Below, in pieces: positions 13,324 through 21,910 of a stretch of 25,325 bases of DNA. The notes below the pieces were generated by a model. That model saw only the letters and a list, made by a program, of their open reading frames with translations, was not told the origin of the DNA and did not search any database. The position numbers were made by a program, and so were the translations under genes. This DNA is from a virus: the IMG/VR virus record IMGVR_UViG_3300025889_000870, positions 1 through 25,325 of that record. One strand, 5' to 3'. Positions within the stretch are counted from its first letter, which is position 1. Each line of letters starts with the position of its first letter.

Positions 13324-13799
13324 CACCAACGATTCCTCGCTTTTCCAACAATGTAGATAGCAACCGCCAAGATAACACCGCCAACCGCAAATGCAGTAAG
13401 CCCAATAGCCCAATTTATGCAGTTATCTATAAACTCTTGCTTGCGGTAAGCTGCTTCTTTGCGAATACGCCGCTGTTCGGCCTCAATACGAAGCACTTCT
13501 TCCCAAGCGGACGGACCATATATAAAAGAAATGTGATCTTTCATCTCCTTCCGCATCTGTTCCATTTTCCGCTTTTGATTCCAAATCAAGATAGCCGCTT
13601 CCTCGTCGGAACCTTTAAACGTCTTTTCCCACCAAGGTGGGTTTTTCTGACGTTCCTCTAATCTGTTGAAATCAGAAAATGCTTGGCCCCACGTTGCTAT
13701 CGTGTTGCCCATTTCTTGGATGTCTTTCCCCGTAGAAATAGCTGCCTTGAGCGTTTTGTACGCGCCAGAGGCCAATGCAACGCAACTAATCGGGTCCAT
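13323..13799 (-). CDS. C-anchored membrane protein with coiled-coil body, 158 aa
   Basis: The protein starts with an apolar helix (MDPISCVALASGAYKTLKAA), has a highly charged middle (KRKMEQMRKEMKD; EAEQRRIRKEAAYRKQ) and ends with a transmembrane helix (about residues 126-152, WAIGLTAFAVGGVILAVAIY) and a basic tail. Similar small proteins occur in marine phage genomes near the tail or lysis genes; I know no function. GGCGAGG precedes the ATG, 4 bp after the stop of the zinc-ribbon gene. A role in particle entry or lysis is possible but not shown by the sequence. Confidence 0.75.
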   Translation of the reverse strand: MDPISCVALASGAYKTLKAAISTGKDIQEMGNTIATWGQAFSDFNRLEERQKNPPWWEKTFKGSDEEAAILIWNQKRKMEQMRKEMKDHISFIYGPSAWEEVLRIEAEQRRIRKEAAYRKQEFIDNCINWAIGLTAFAVGGVILAVAIYIVGKARNRW

Positions 13800-13803
13800 C
13801 GGC

Positions 13804-14031
13804 TTACGCCTCGCCAGATATAGCCTCTGGCGAAGTTACTGAAATACGAACACCTTTTGCCTCAGAGCCTGTCCAGCTATTGCCACATTGTGGACAATTG
13901 CCATTAGGATAAGACGCAATCTCTTCGGGGGTATCGACAGCGTTATCGCAAGAAGCACAGTGAATTAAATTTTGGCTGGTTGACGGCTTCCACCTAGAAC
14001 CATTTGGCATTGTAATAATTGTATCGGTCAT
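13804..14031 (-). CDS. Small zinc-ribbon protein
   Basis: The 75-aa protein has two CxxC pairs, Cys25/Cys28 (HCASC) and Cys46/Cys49 (NCPQCG), 17 residues apart, as in a zinc ribbon. The rest is polar with a Ser/Glu-rich tail. It could bind metal in a structural way or contact nucleic acid or protein. The start overlaps the preceding gene by ATGA, so it belongs to the tail operon. Function unknown. Confidence 0.75.
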   Translation of the reverse strand: MTDTIITMPNGSRWKPSTSQNLIHCASCDNAVDTPEEIASYPNGNCPQCGNSWTGSEAKGVRISVTSPEAISGEA

Positions 14032-14324
14032 GGCGTACTCACTGTTACGGAACCCACTGAACCAGTCGAAGTAGTTCCCACTATGTTTGCTCTGTTAATT
14101 AGAGCTATCTTAACAAAACCGTCCTCTTGAAACAAGCTACCTGCCTCTAGACCGTAATCAGAGTTAGGTAGTTGAGTGAGAACCAGCTTTGTATTTCTGC
14201 CTTCTCCCGGATTTCTTTGCTGATCTACAAAAACAGAAAAAGCTCTTGCTAGTTCTGAAAAGTATCTTTGATCGTATTGAACAGGGGGAACAGGAAAATA
14301 AGGAGGAGGAATGTTCCTAGACAT
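14028..14324 (-). CDS. Small tail-operon protein ending in a VTG-type module
   Basis: This 98-aa protein begins with a Pro-rich stretch (MSRNIPPPYFPVPPV), followed by a helix (YFSELARAFSVFVDQQR) and beta-like segments. Its C-terminus (residues 81-95, IVGTTSTGSVGSVTV) is one unit of the 22-residue repeat that builds the 254-aa protein and recurs in the 733-aa protein. The start is TAATG-coupled to the 733-aa gene. I recognise the protein as a common marine phage type without assigned role; a small tail or neck component is likely from context. Confidence 0.75.
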   Translation of the reverse strand: MSRNIPPPYFPVPPVQYDQRYFSELARAFSVFVDQQRNPGEGRNTKLVLTQLPNSDYGLEAGSLFQEDGFVKIALINRANIVGTTSTGSVGSVTVSTP

Positions 14325-16525
14325 TACCGCCTCCCATCTGTTCGTAAATCATACCGTAAAGAACCAAGCCGCCAAGCCACACCCAAATCATCCGACTCGA
14401 CTCGAACACTAAACTGCCGCCCCCGCAATCGCAGGTGAACTTGCTCAGTAGACGACTCAATGTTGCTAATCGTGGACTTAGAATACGATCCACCTACAGA
14501 GTTCTGAATCTCTGTAGTTATATCTACGTTTGGCGTTTCTGCGGTAGAGTCCCTAAACCCAACATCCGGCAACATCCTACGAATAAACGTAAAGTTTTCT
14601 CCGTCTTGGATATCAATCGGGCTAGACTTAACATAGGCAGAAATTGCAGATGCGGGGGACGTTGATCCGTCATCAAACCCTTCTTCGTGATTGTACAAGT
14701 AGTAATCTGTAGATGCAGCGATAGGTCGAGTGAAGATGCCACGGTCTACCCAAGCAGTGCGTTCTAACGTGCCATAATACCAGACTTTTTCTAGGTAATT
14801 ATAGACAACATACCTATCATTTGTTGCACTTGTAGACGAAGGATAGAACCACCAAATCTCTGAGTTTTCGGCATTCAAACCTGCAAATATTTTTTCCGCT
14901 TGTTGTTCGTTTAGATCATCAAAGACATAATCACGAACGCTGCACGGCACCCGCTGAACATTACCACCGTAAAGATAGAACTCAGATGTGCCCATCCAGA
15001 AAATATTGTCGTCTACTGCAACAGCAGCTTTTGGCCCTATGATGGTTATGTTTTGAGAGATAGAGTTAACACCGTAAGTGAACGGTGGCCCTAGATACTG
15101 CATTGCGTAAAGGGATGTGTCAGTGAAGATGATGATTTGCTGGCGTGTTTTAACAGCTTGAATGATTTCAGAACCGCCGCTCAAGCGCAACTCTCCTGCT
15201 GTATTCGTAGCTGTAGTTGCCCAATCCGTTAAAGATTCTTGATCCGAAAACCGAAGAGCCAAAGGGTCTTGTACGCCGGGATTTGTCTCCGTATCACAGC
15301 CAAACGCAATAACATGACGCTCATCCGCAACCATTACTTGTTTACATGTAGTTGGGGTAGAAGTCGCCCCCGTTAAATCTTGCAGCGCAACAGCACGATT
15401 GTTGGCTACTCCATCGCTAGAATCCCAGTAGTAAATGCTTCCGTCACGAGGATTGATTAGCAGGTCTTCACCAAAGTTATCTTGATTCCACAAGCGCAAG
15501 CTATCAGTACCTGTTACAACAACGCTGTCCGCTGCGCTGCCCCATGTGCCTCGTGACCATGTTCCTGCGCCCCAACCGCTGCCGTAAACAACTGTATCAA
15601 TGCCTGTATTTAGCTGATACCGCGCTACTGAAGTAATTCCACCATCGCCAGAGTCTAAAGAGTTTGCGACAACAGGTGTATAAACCAACTCACCATCTAC
15701 GGTAATAGACTGTATTGGGGTATTCGCGGTTCTGGCTGTAAATGTAAAAACAGTGGGGGAAGTAACCGCATCAATTTCATATTCTTGGTTGAGTATATCC
15801 GCAGTAATATTACCACCTAAACCGTTTACTCCACTAAAAGTCACAAAGTCACCTGCAACCGCACCATGCGGTTGGTTCACTGTAACCGTAATCGTAGAAG
15901 AGCCGTCCGTTGCAGCAAACGTAAGATCGTCAAATACGGTAACATCTTTTGTGGAAATGTTTACTGTTCCAACAGAGCCTGTTGTCTCTACCCCTGTGAC
16001 AGAAGCACTAGCATCAATGTCCCCAGAAATAGTTACTTCCCCGACAGAGCCTACCATTTCAGGGGAGGACACCAAAACAAGAGCATCATCATTAACACGA
16101 GCGTACGCCGTACCTACGGCTCCTGTGCCCTCTACCCCTGTTAATGTAGCGATGTTTTCATTTTTAGTGATCGTACCTACCCCTGTAGATGCCGATACAC
16201 CAACAATAGAAACCGAAATGTCTTCGTTTAGTTCGTTCGAAAAACGTATCGGGGTAACATCATAAAAAGCATTACCGTAGTTGATGTAGTATTTCTTGTT
16301 TGTACCCACACCTAAGTATTGATTTCGCTCTAATGTCACCCAAGGGTGCAAGGCACGAGCTACGCCCAAGTAGGACGCAGTGGTTTGCTTTAACCAACCA
16401 CCGATCTTTTCAGGAAAACCAAATCGGAAACGAATCTTGTCTCCATCGAACCAGCCACCTTCGTTTGAATACGAGGTAATTTCTCTGTTAACACCCGGTT
16501 TAAACTGAAGTTTTGTTAGTGGCAT
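14324..16525 (-). CDS. Putative tail structural protein with inserted repeat modules, 733 aa
   Basis: The N-terminal pattern (KLQFKPGVNRE, NEGGWFDGDKIRFR, EKIGGWLK) is frequent in marine short-tailed phages. The rest has many aromatic beta-strands (NQYLGVGTNKKYYINY; SEIWWFYPSSTS; WYYGTLERTAW), consistent with a beta-propeller such as the tail-hub protein P22 gp10, though this analogy is only by fold guess. Residues about 108-190 hold four degenerate copies of the VTG-ETTGSVGTV module, followed by a beta domain (VTVNQPHGAVAGDFVTFSG). The N-terminal and C-terminal parts read on as one protein around this insert. AGAGGTG precedes the ATG. Placed after the fibre and chaperone-like genes, it is probably part of the tail hub or nozzle. 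Confidence 0.82.
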   Translation of the reverse strand: MPLTKLQFKPGVNREITSYSNEGGWFDGDKIRFRFGFPEKIGGWLKQTTASYLGVARALHPWVTLERNQYLGVGTNKKYYINYGNAFYDVTPIRFSNELNEDISVSIVGVSASTGVGTITKNENIATLTGVEGTGAVGTAYARVNDDALVLVSSPEMVGSVGEVTISGDIDASASVTGVETTGSVGTVNISTKDVTVFDDLTFAATDGSSTITVTVNQPHGAVAGDFVTFSGVNGLGGNITADILNQEYEIDAVTSPTVFTFTARTANTPIQSITVDGELVYTPVVANSLDSGDGGITSVARYQLNTGIDTVVYGSGWGAGTWSRGTWGSAADSVVVTGTDSLRLWNQDNFGEDLLINPRDGSIYYWDSSDGVANNRAVALQDLTGATSTPTTCKQVMVADERHVIAFGCDTETNPGVQDPLALRFSDQESLTDWATTATNTAGELRLSGGSEIIQAVKTRQQIIIFTDTSLYAMQYLGPPFTYGVNSISQNITIIGPKAAVAVDDNIFWMGTSEFYLYGGNVQRVPCSVRDYVFDDLNEQQAEKIFAGLNAENSEIWWFYPSSTSATNDRYVVYNYLEKVWYYGTLERTAWVDRGIFTRPIAASTDYYLYNHEEGFDDGSTSPASAISAYVKSSPIDIQDGENFTFIRRMLPDVGFRDSTAETPNVDITTEIQNSVGGSYSKSTISNIESSTEQVHLRLRGRQFSVRVESDDLGVAWRLGSLRYDLRTDGRR
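15956..16204 (-). repeat. Four degenerate VTG modules inside the 733-aa gene
   Basis: Codons 108-190 hold four units with a period of about 21-24 residues: IVGVSASTGVGTI, LTGVEGTGAVGTA, VSSPEMVGSVGEV and VTGVETTGSVGTV. They resemble the units of the 254-aa protein encoded 2 kb away, but are more diverged. Confidence 0.7.
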
Positions 16526-16552
16526 GGTGCACCTCTTTTATTAGAGTATACA

Positions 16553-16939
16553 TCACGCTGGCTTCGTAGGCCAATCAGAATCTGATAGGTTAGGCCAATT
16601 AGCGTGGTTTGTAATGTCTCGTAACGCCTGTCGATATGTAACCCAAGCAGATGTTATTTCATCTGATACGTCTGGAAGCTGGGACCAATCAGATTCGCTT
16701 AGAAGAGCATCTCTTATTTCCCTGTTGTATGCTGCTATTTCTTCAACACTAGGTGGGGGAGGTGGAACATACGCAGCAGCGTTTGGAACCATTTCGTTAA
16801 AAAGGGCTTCCGTATCAAAAATAGGAGCAGTGTCCGTAGGATCACAAGTGAAGGGAATCCATCCATAGTCGGGGTGGTTTATTTCGCAATTTATACGACT
16901 TTCATCTTCTGTTGCAAAAACAGGATTTCTGTATTCCAT
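16553..16939 (-). CDS. Tail assembly chaperone-like protein (Phage_tail_APC type)
   Basis: The 128-aa protein carries the pattern of the phage tail assembly chaperone family found near fibre genes: REIRDALLSESDWSQLPD, then WVTYRQALRDITNH and a Trp/Pro end (WPNLSDSDWPTKPA). Family members assist folding or mounting of tail fibres, or end up in the particle; here the neighbours are fibre genes, which fits. The N-terminal part (NPVFATEDESRINCEINHP) resembles the usual leader, and a run of Pro (residues 58-64) links both parts. The ATG follows directly after the stop of the 467-aa fibre gene. Confidence 0.8.
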   Translation of the reverse strand: MEYRNPVFATEDESRINCEINHPDYGWIPFTCDPTDTAPIFDTEALFNEMVPNAAAYVPPPPPSVEEIAAYNREIRDALLSESDWSQLPDVSDEITSAWVTYRQALRDITNHANWPNLSDSDWPTKPA

Positions 16940-18343
16940 TTATGATATCCTTACCCAGAGTGTGTGCGGATTTTGTCGGTCAGTAGCTGTAGTTGGAACA
17001 GGTTCCCCCATTAAACGCCATGTGCCAGTTAAAGCGGAAGCATTAGTCCCAGCAGACCCGTAAATTGTTATATTTGAAGTCGTGATTATAGAAGTGGAGG
17101 AGGAGTAGGAGCTAAAATTACTTATCGCCGCCGGACGTAAATTGCTACCTAAAGTCGTATCTCCGGCGCTAAATTCAAGTGAGCCATTATACCAAGCAAA
17201 AACATAGGTTCCTATGGCACCAAAAGTAGTGTTTGTGCCAGGGGCGACACTTTGCCATGTGGTGCCATTACTGGTCAGAACATTTCCACTAGCTCCGGGT
17301 CCAATTGTGTTAAATGTATCGCTGCCATTGCCAATAAGAACGGTGTTACTGGAAAACGATGATGCGCCCGTACCCCCGTTAGCCACAGAAAGAACAGTGC
17401 CAGACCAATCATCGTTGTTAATTGCTAATGTTCCGCCTAGCGTCAGGCTTCCGCTAGTTGTGACAGTCCCCGTAAGGTTCAATCCATTAACAGTCCCCGC
17501 ACCGCTGACAGAAGTAACCGTTCCACCTGCGTCCGTAGATGCAATCGTAATTGAGCCAGCAGCATTGGTAACAGTAATTCCGCTTCCAGCGGTTAGTGTC
17601 GAAAGCGTATAACCAGAGCCATCACCAATCAAAAGCTGCCCGTTTGTTGGAACCGTTGAAAGTCCTGTGCCGCCGTCAGCAACGGCAATTTCAGTAATTC
17701 CAGAAATAGAACCACCCGTAATTGTAACACTATCCGATGCTTGTGTTGCAATCGTGCCAAGACCCAGTGTTGTCCGTTGTTCCGCCGCATCAGCATCATC
17801 AAGAATAGCGCGACCCGCAGATGTTAAGTCTGTTACAGCGTAGGTATCTGAACCCGTAGTGTAAATCATTTTATCTGCGGAGGTTGTTAGCCCTGCAATA
17901 GATGTTAGCCCTGCATCTAGTGGCTGAAAGTTAATTGTACTGGTGACATCAACAACATTTGCTGCCGCACCAGTGCCATCTGTATAGACAACTGCACTTT
18001 TTCCTGCGGCAATCGTTACATTGTTACCAGTGCCTTGACTCAATATGACGCTTTCAGATGTAGTGTTCTTAACAAAAAACACACGCTGCAAGTCACTTGG
18101 CTGAATCGTTACCGTATTTGTTCCGCTCGGTGATCCGCTAAACAAAAGAACAGCATACTGTGTATCTGACAACACTCCGTCTGTTGTGGACAGTGTATGC
18201 GTTGTACCACTGAGCGTAATTGTACCAACTCCACTTGTAAGCCTATCGACTATCTGGAGGTTGGTATTTGTTGTATCGCCCCACGTACCAGACTGTTCGC
18301 CCGTTCCTATAAGTTCGATACCTGTATTTGCATATGTACTCAT
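16940..18343 (-). CDS. Putative tail fibre protein, 467 aa
   Basis: The N-terminus (MSTYANTGIELIGTGEQSG, then WGDTTNTNLQIVDR) is a recurrent start of fibre-type proteins in marine phages and probably anchors it to the tail. The middle is Ser/Thr/Gly/Ala-rich with repeated ANGGTG-like turns (VADGGTGLST; VANGGTGASS), typical of trimeric beta-structured fibre shafts. The C-terminus (LTGTWRLMGEP, TLWVRIS) resembles a capping tip that may touch the receptor. AGAGG precedes the ATG, 8 bp after the 254-aa gene. The tail chaperone-like gene follows at once. No enzymatic residues are visible. Confidence 0.82.
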   Translation of the reverse strand: MSTYANTGIELIGTGEQSGTWGDTTNTNLQIVDRLTSGVGTITLSGTTHTLSTTDGVLSDTQYAVLLFSGSPSGTNTVTIQPSDLQRVFFVKNTTSESVILSQGTGNNVTIAAGKSAVVYTDGTGAAANVVDVTSTINFQPLDAGLTSIAGLTTSADKMIYTTGSDTYAVTDLTSAGRAILDDADAAEQRTTLGLGTIATQASDSVTITGGSISGITEIAVADGGTGLSTVPTNGQLLIGDGSGYTLSTLTAGSGITVTNAAGSITIASTDAGGTVTSVSGAGTVNGLNLTGTVTTSGSLTLGGTLAINNDDWSGTVLSVANGGTGASSFSSNTVLIGNGSDTFNTIGPGASGNVLTSNGTTWQSVAPGTNTTFGAIGTYVFAWYNGSLEFSAGDTTLGSNLRPAAISNFSSYSSSTSIITTSNITIYGSAGTNASALTGTWRLMGEPVPTTATDRQNPHTLWVRIS

Positions 18344-18351
18344 AATAACCT

Positions 18352-19116
18352 CTAAGCCGCTATCTCAACCCAAGTGGTTTCTTGATCAGGTTCTATCTCA
18401 GTATAGCTTGTTCCCGGATTTGGTTCAATATTACTGTAGCTCGTACTTGGAGATGGCGTGATTTCCGTAAAACTTGTGCCCGGAGCAGGTATAATAGGCG
18501 TGTATGCCGTGCCCGGAGCAGGAATAATATTGCCCCAAACAATAACGCTGCCCACAACGCCTGTGGCCTCTAAGCCAGTGACATTAACAATCGCAGACGC
18601 ATTTACCGTTACGCTGCCCACATTGCCTGTAGCTTCCAAGCCAGTGACAGGAACGTTTGCGTCAGCCTCAACCGTTACAGTGCCAACGGCTCCCGTGGCC
18701 TCCAACCCAGTTACAGAAACAACAGCACTTCCTGTTACGGATACGTCACCAACAGCCCCTGTAGCCTCAAGACCCGTGACATTAACAATAGCATCAGCTT
18801 CGACAGTTACGTCACCAACGTTACCTGTGCCAGCAACGCCCGTAGGAGATACAACCGCCTCTCCAATTACGGTCGCCGTTCCAACGCCACCCGTTGCTTC
18901 TAAGCCCGTAGGAGATACAACCGCAGATGCAGCGACTGTAACGCTGCCTACACCACCAGTCGCCTCTAATCCTGTGACGGGTACATTGGCATCAGCTTCA
19001 ACCGTTACGCTGCCCACGGCTCCCGTGCCAGCGACACCCGTTACTTCAACAACAACGTTTGGATCAACACCACTATCCGCGAGTGGTGCGGAAGCTAATG
19101 GTGTAAATCCAAGCAT
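18352..19116 (-). CDS. Repeat protein of eight 22-aa VTG modules, 254 aa
   Basis: After a short head (MLGFTPLASAPLADSG, common in marine phage proteins) the product is almost entirely repeats. Residues about 20-194 hold eight 22-residue units with consensus VTGLEATGxVGxVTVxA/ExA. Residues 197-254 hold five 11-residue units with consensus IxPxPGTSYTE, exactly half the length. The regular alternation of Val/Thr strands and Gly turns suggests a beta-solenoid or a stack of strands forming a fibre-like or decoration element. It lies between two fibre genes, so a tail or fibre component is likely. GGAAG lies upstream of the ATG, 3 bp after the 80-aa gene. Function is not known to me. Confidence 0.8.
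   Translation of the reverse strand: MLGFTPLASAPLADSGVDPNVVVEVTGVAGTGAVGSVTVEADANVPVTGLEATGGVGSVTVAASAVVSPTGLEATGGVGTATVIGEAVVSPTGVAGTGNVGDVTVEADAIVNVTGLEATGAVGDVSVTGSAVVSVTGLEATGAVGTVTVEADANVPVTGLEATGNVGSVTVNASAIVNVTGLEATGVVGSVIVWGNIIPAPGTAYTPIIPAPGTSFTEITPSPSTSYSNIEPNPGTSYTEIEPDQETTWVEIAA
18355..18528 (-). repeat. Five tandem 33-nt coding repeats
   Basis: These encode the C-terminal 11-residue units of the 254-aa protein: IIPAPGTAYTP, IIPAPGTSFTE, ITPSPSTSYSN, IEPNPGTSYTE and a diverged last unit. The order Pro-x-Pro-Gly-Thr-x-aromatic is kept. Confidence 0.85.
18544..19060 (-). repeat. Eight tandem 66-nt coding repeats
   Basis: The repeats keep exact 66-nt spacing and differ mostly at third positions and in the variable linker, so selection is on protein. 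Adjacent units share blocks at the DNA level, for instance around the GTAGGAGATACAACCGC segment, suggesting recent unit exchange. There are no spacers: this is a coding repeat. Confidence 0.88.
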
Positions 19117-19119
19117 GTG

Positions 19120-19362
19120 TTATGACTTCCAGTAAGTACGGCCTGAAGTAATAGTGCTGTTGATGCGCGTCATGTCTTTGCCGCCATCTGTGTACTTGCT
19201 GTCTAGCACTTCCATTTCCAAGTGCATGACCATGTTACCGACTTGCTTTTTCTTTTCAGCATCGCTTTCATGTTCCATCTTCATGCCATTTTGGATGTTT
19301 TCTACCTGATCGCACATATGTAACAGCTTCAGGTAGTCACGGTCTAATTCATTTACAGCCAT
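19120..19362 (-). CDS. Small charged helical protein, 80 aa
   Basis: A hydrophilic, Met-rich protein with helical character (DYLKLLHMCDQVENIQNG; KKKQVGNMVMHLEMEVL). No membrane segment, signal or known motif. It sits between the S74 fibre and the repeat protein in the same operon, 2 bp after the former (TAAATATG). It could be a fibre accessory or assembly factor; this is context only. Confidence 0.7.
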   Translation of the reverse strand: MAVNELDRDYLKLLHMCDQVENIQNGMKMEHESDAEKKKQVGNMVMHLEMEVLDSKYTDGGKDMTRINSTITSGRTYWKS

Positions 19363-19364
19363 AT

Positions 19365-21908
19365 TTAGGTTCCTTCTAACTCAGCTATACGCGCCTCAAG
19401 CGCATCACATTTTGCCGACAGTTCTTGTACGGCTTTCACAAGAATAGGATATGAACGAACATAATCCGCCTCTAACTTTTCAGGGTTTGACCAATTCACC
19501 AAGCGTGTGCGCGATGAAGATGAGTGGTCTAGCTCAACATCGTGCAACTCTTGAGCAATAAAGCCGATATCTGTCTTTGCACCCAACGATCCATCACGGC
19601 GGTTCCAAGTGAACTGCACTGGGCGCATGTCGTTGATGAAGTCTAACCCATAGCTAATATCTGTAATCGCAGTTTTGTCGCGCTCGTCTGATAGACTGCT
19701 TATAGTCTGAACATTACAGCGCAGTGATGTGATATTATTATCACCAAGCGTAATTTCGTTTGTAGCTGTCGCGCCACTAGGCATAGCTTCATTGCCAACA
19801 CAGGTAACATTAGAACCTGTTGTCAGTGCGTTTGTTGTAGAGCCGCCCTGTGAATACCCTGCGTTATATCCTAGAAAAGTGTTGTTGGCTCCAGTGTTTA
19901 CGCTGCGACCTGCATATGCTCCAAAAGCTGAATTATCATCACCCTCAGTCAAGCTATAGAGAGCTTCATTTCCTAAAGCAGCGGCATAAGACGCTGATGT
20001 TAAGCTGTAAAGACTTCTATAACCGCTACCTACATTATAACTTCCAGAACCGCCATTATACCCACTCTGATAGCCCAAGAAGGAATTATAATCGCCACCG
20101 TCTACGTCATACCCAGCTTGATAACCAATATAAACGTTATATTGTGAAGTGCTTAAAGCACTAGCCCCAGCTTGATAACCAATAGAAACGCCGCCTGCTG
20201 CTGATTGTGCATTCCCACCGATGCAAACAAAGTAACTTGCCGTGTTATCGGCTGTATCTGTATTATATCCTACAAGTGTATTGTAGTCTCCAGAATATAC
20301 ATTATCACCACTATCATAACCAATTGCGACATTATAATATGGATTACTTGTGGTTGATCTGCCTAACGCATCATAGCCAATAGCAACTGAACGCTGATGA
20401 TTTCCATCTGACATTGCATCATAGCCAATAGCCACACTATAATCACCATCACAGTCATTCATGGCATTATAGCCAATAGCGACTTGGTAGTCTTTACTGC
20501 TTACGGCATAGTTCCCTGCCAAAGAACCTACATAAGTGCCGCCTGTTAGAAAAGTGCCGCGACCTGCGTTACTACCGACAGCCACTGAATTTGTATCAGT
20601 CGCGTTATCATACATGGCGGAAACGCCAATAGCGACATTATTACTCGCTGTAGTTAAGTTAAAACCCGCTTGATAGCCTAATGCTGTGTTATAATTGCCA
20701 CTGGTTACATCTAAAAGAGCTTGGTGTCCAGCACCTACGTTGCCAGTGCCTGCTCCTGTCCCACCCACTGCGCCATAACCGACTGCTATGTTACTTGATC
20801 CCGTGTTAACAGTTAAAGCATAACCACCAACAGCGATATTTTGAGAACCTGTGGTTGTGTCAGCGCCTGCCTCTCGTCCAATGGCGATATTATGAGCGCC
20901 AAAGGTTACGCTTTCACCCGCTTGCCTTCCTACTGCAATATTATTACTGCCTGCAAAACTGCTGCTGGTTAATGCTTGATAACCAACTGCTACGTTAGCA
21001 TCACCATTACCACCATCAAGAGCCTGAGCGCCAACTACAACATTATAATTTCCTGTAGTTATATTAAATCCAGCACTCCTACCAACTGCTGTATTATATT
21101 CTCCAGAAGTTGTACTACCTAATGAAGCTCTGCCAACTGCTGTATTGCTTATTCCCGTTAATGCGCCGTGCAATGCTTGATAACCAACTGCTACAGAGCT
21201 TGCAGCTCCAGTATTGTTATCAAAGGATTGAAACCCTATTGCTACGTTGTTAGTAGCAGTGGTTAAATCATTTCCTGCTTCATGACCAACTAAAACATTC
21301 GCGTCACCACCCGTTATTGCGGCTCCTGCGCCTGAACCTATGGCTACATTCCAAAAAGAAGAACCATAAGCCATTGAGCTTAAAGCGTCATCGCCTATAG
21401 GAATATTAAAGTAGTTATCGTCGCTATCGCCTTGCAAAAAATTATTCTGCCAAAGCATTACCTGACCGCTTTGGTCTGGCAGGGAAATTGTGCGATCAGC
21501 TTCGGGGTCTACCACTGTAAGTGTGGTTTCAAAATCGTCAGCAGTTGATCCTTCAAAGACAATGTTAACATTGCTTAATGCAATATCACCAGAAAATGTG
21601 CCGCCACTTTCTAAGATTAAATCTTCTGCCGCAGCCGTAATAAACACGACCGCGCTGCCAGACAGGTTAAGCAAAGAGCCTGTTGAACTTTCAGTCAATG
21701 TGCGTGAAAGCGTTGTGCCAGTGGCGGTATAGGTGCCAGTGCCAATTTCCCAAGCGTCACCATCTTCTATCGTGTAACGCACAACATCAGCATCAGACAC
21801 CCCGCCATCCGCAAACGACTGATAGCCTGTCTCAGCAGCTCCAAGCGTTATCGTGCCTGTGCCTGTGGTTGCCGTAGCGACCTTAACTCTATTGGCTAAA
21901 ACAACCAT
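19365..21908 (-). CDS. Self-cleaving tail fibre with peptidase S74 chaperone, 847 aa
   Basis: Residues 1-100 form a tail-attachment domain type ([33 protein letters not shown]). About residues 168-725 carry some 30 units ending NVAIGYQAG or similar, as in the head of YadA-like trimeric adhesins. The C-terminal domain is an intramolecular chaperone of the peptidase S74/endosialidase family. SDERDK (740-745) supplies the Ser740-Lys745 dyad (Ser and Lys five apart as in endosialidases), followed by GFIAQEL and a coiled coil ([18 protein letters not shown]). Family knowledge predicts that trimerisation is followed by cleavage before Ser740, releasing a 108-residue chaperone. It likely binds the host surface. 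The ATG follows the 149-aa gene by 2 bp. Confidence 0.92.
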   Translation of the reverse strand: MVVLANRVKVATATTGTGTITLGAAETGYQSFADGGVSDADVVRYTIEDGDAWEIGTGTYTATGTTLSRTLTESSTGSLLNLSGSAVVFITAAAEDLILESGGTFSGDIALSNVNIVFEGSTADDFETTLTVVDPEADRTISLPDQSGQVMLWQNNFLQGDSDDNYFNIPIGDDALSSMAYGSSFWNVAIGSGAGAAITGGDANVLVGHEAGNDLTTATNNVAIGFQSFDNNTGAASSVAVGYQALHGALTGISNTAVGRASLGSTTSGEYNTAVGRSAGFNITTGNYNVVVGAQALDGGNGDANVAVGYQALTSSSFAGSNNIAVGRQAGESVTFGAHNIAIGREAGADTTTGSQNIAVGGYALTVNTGSSNIAVGYGAVGGTGAGTGNVGAGHQALLDVTSGNYNTALGYQAGFNLTTASNNVAIGVSAMYDNATDTNSVAVGSNAGRGTFLTGGTYVGSLAGNYAVSSKDYQVAIGYNAMNDCDGDYSVAIGYDAMSDGNHQRSVAIGYDALGRSTTSNPYYNVAIGYDSGDNVYSGDYNTLVGYNTDTADNTASYFVCIGGNAQSAAGGVSIGYQAGASALSTSQYNVYIGYQAGYDVDGGDYNSFLGYQSGYNGGSGSYNVGSGYRSLYSLTSASYAAALGNEALYSLTEGDDNSAFGAYAGRSVNTGANNTFLGYNAGYSQGGSTTNALTTGSNVTCVGNEAMPSGATATNEITLGDNNITSLRCNVQTISSLSDERDKTAITDISYGLDFINDMRPVQFTWNRRDGSLGAKTDIGFIAQELHDVELDHSSSSRTRLVNWSNPEKLEADYVRSYPILVKAVQELSAKCDALEARIAELEGT
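19740..21410 (-). repeat. About 30 degenerate adhesin-head coding repeats
   Basis: The units, roughly 14-23 residues apart, share N-x-A-[IV]-G-x-x-A-[GL] with variable linkers. At the DNA level they are diverged and cannot recombine easily except for short stretches such as the ATAGCCAATAGC blocks near 20380-20480. Confidence 0.75.
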
Positions 21909-21910
21909 AT

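Noticed and set aside
13324-13413. N-terminal extension of the 54-aa protein to 84 residues
   Set aside because: The extension lies in the coding region of the 158-aa gene in another frame and has an odd Cys/Trp/Gly composition; the TGATG start with GAGGA is better.
15753-16265. Plus-strand open frame of 170 codons
   Set aside because: Antisense to the module region of the 733-aa gene, of the same repetitive kind; no ribosome binding site or sensible neighbours.
18544-19060. CRISPR-like regular repeats
   Set aside because: Period is 66 nt with no unique spacers, the units are in one reading frame and diverge at third positions: coding tandem repeat.
18458-19135. Long plus-strand open frame (225 codons) with Pro/Val/Thr repeats
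   Set aside because: It is the mirror of the tandem repeat gene on the minus strand; the open frame follows from the 66-nt periodicity, and the minus frame has gene-like neighbours, ribosome binding site and family pattern.
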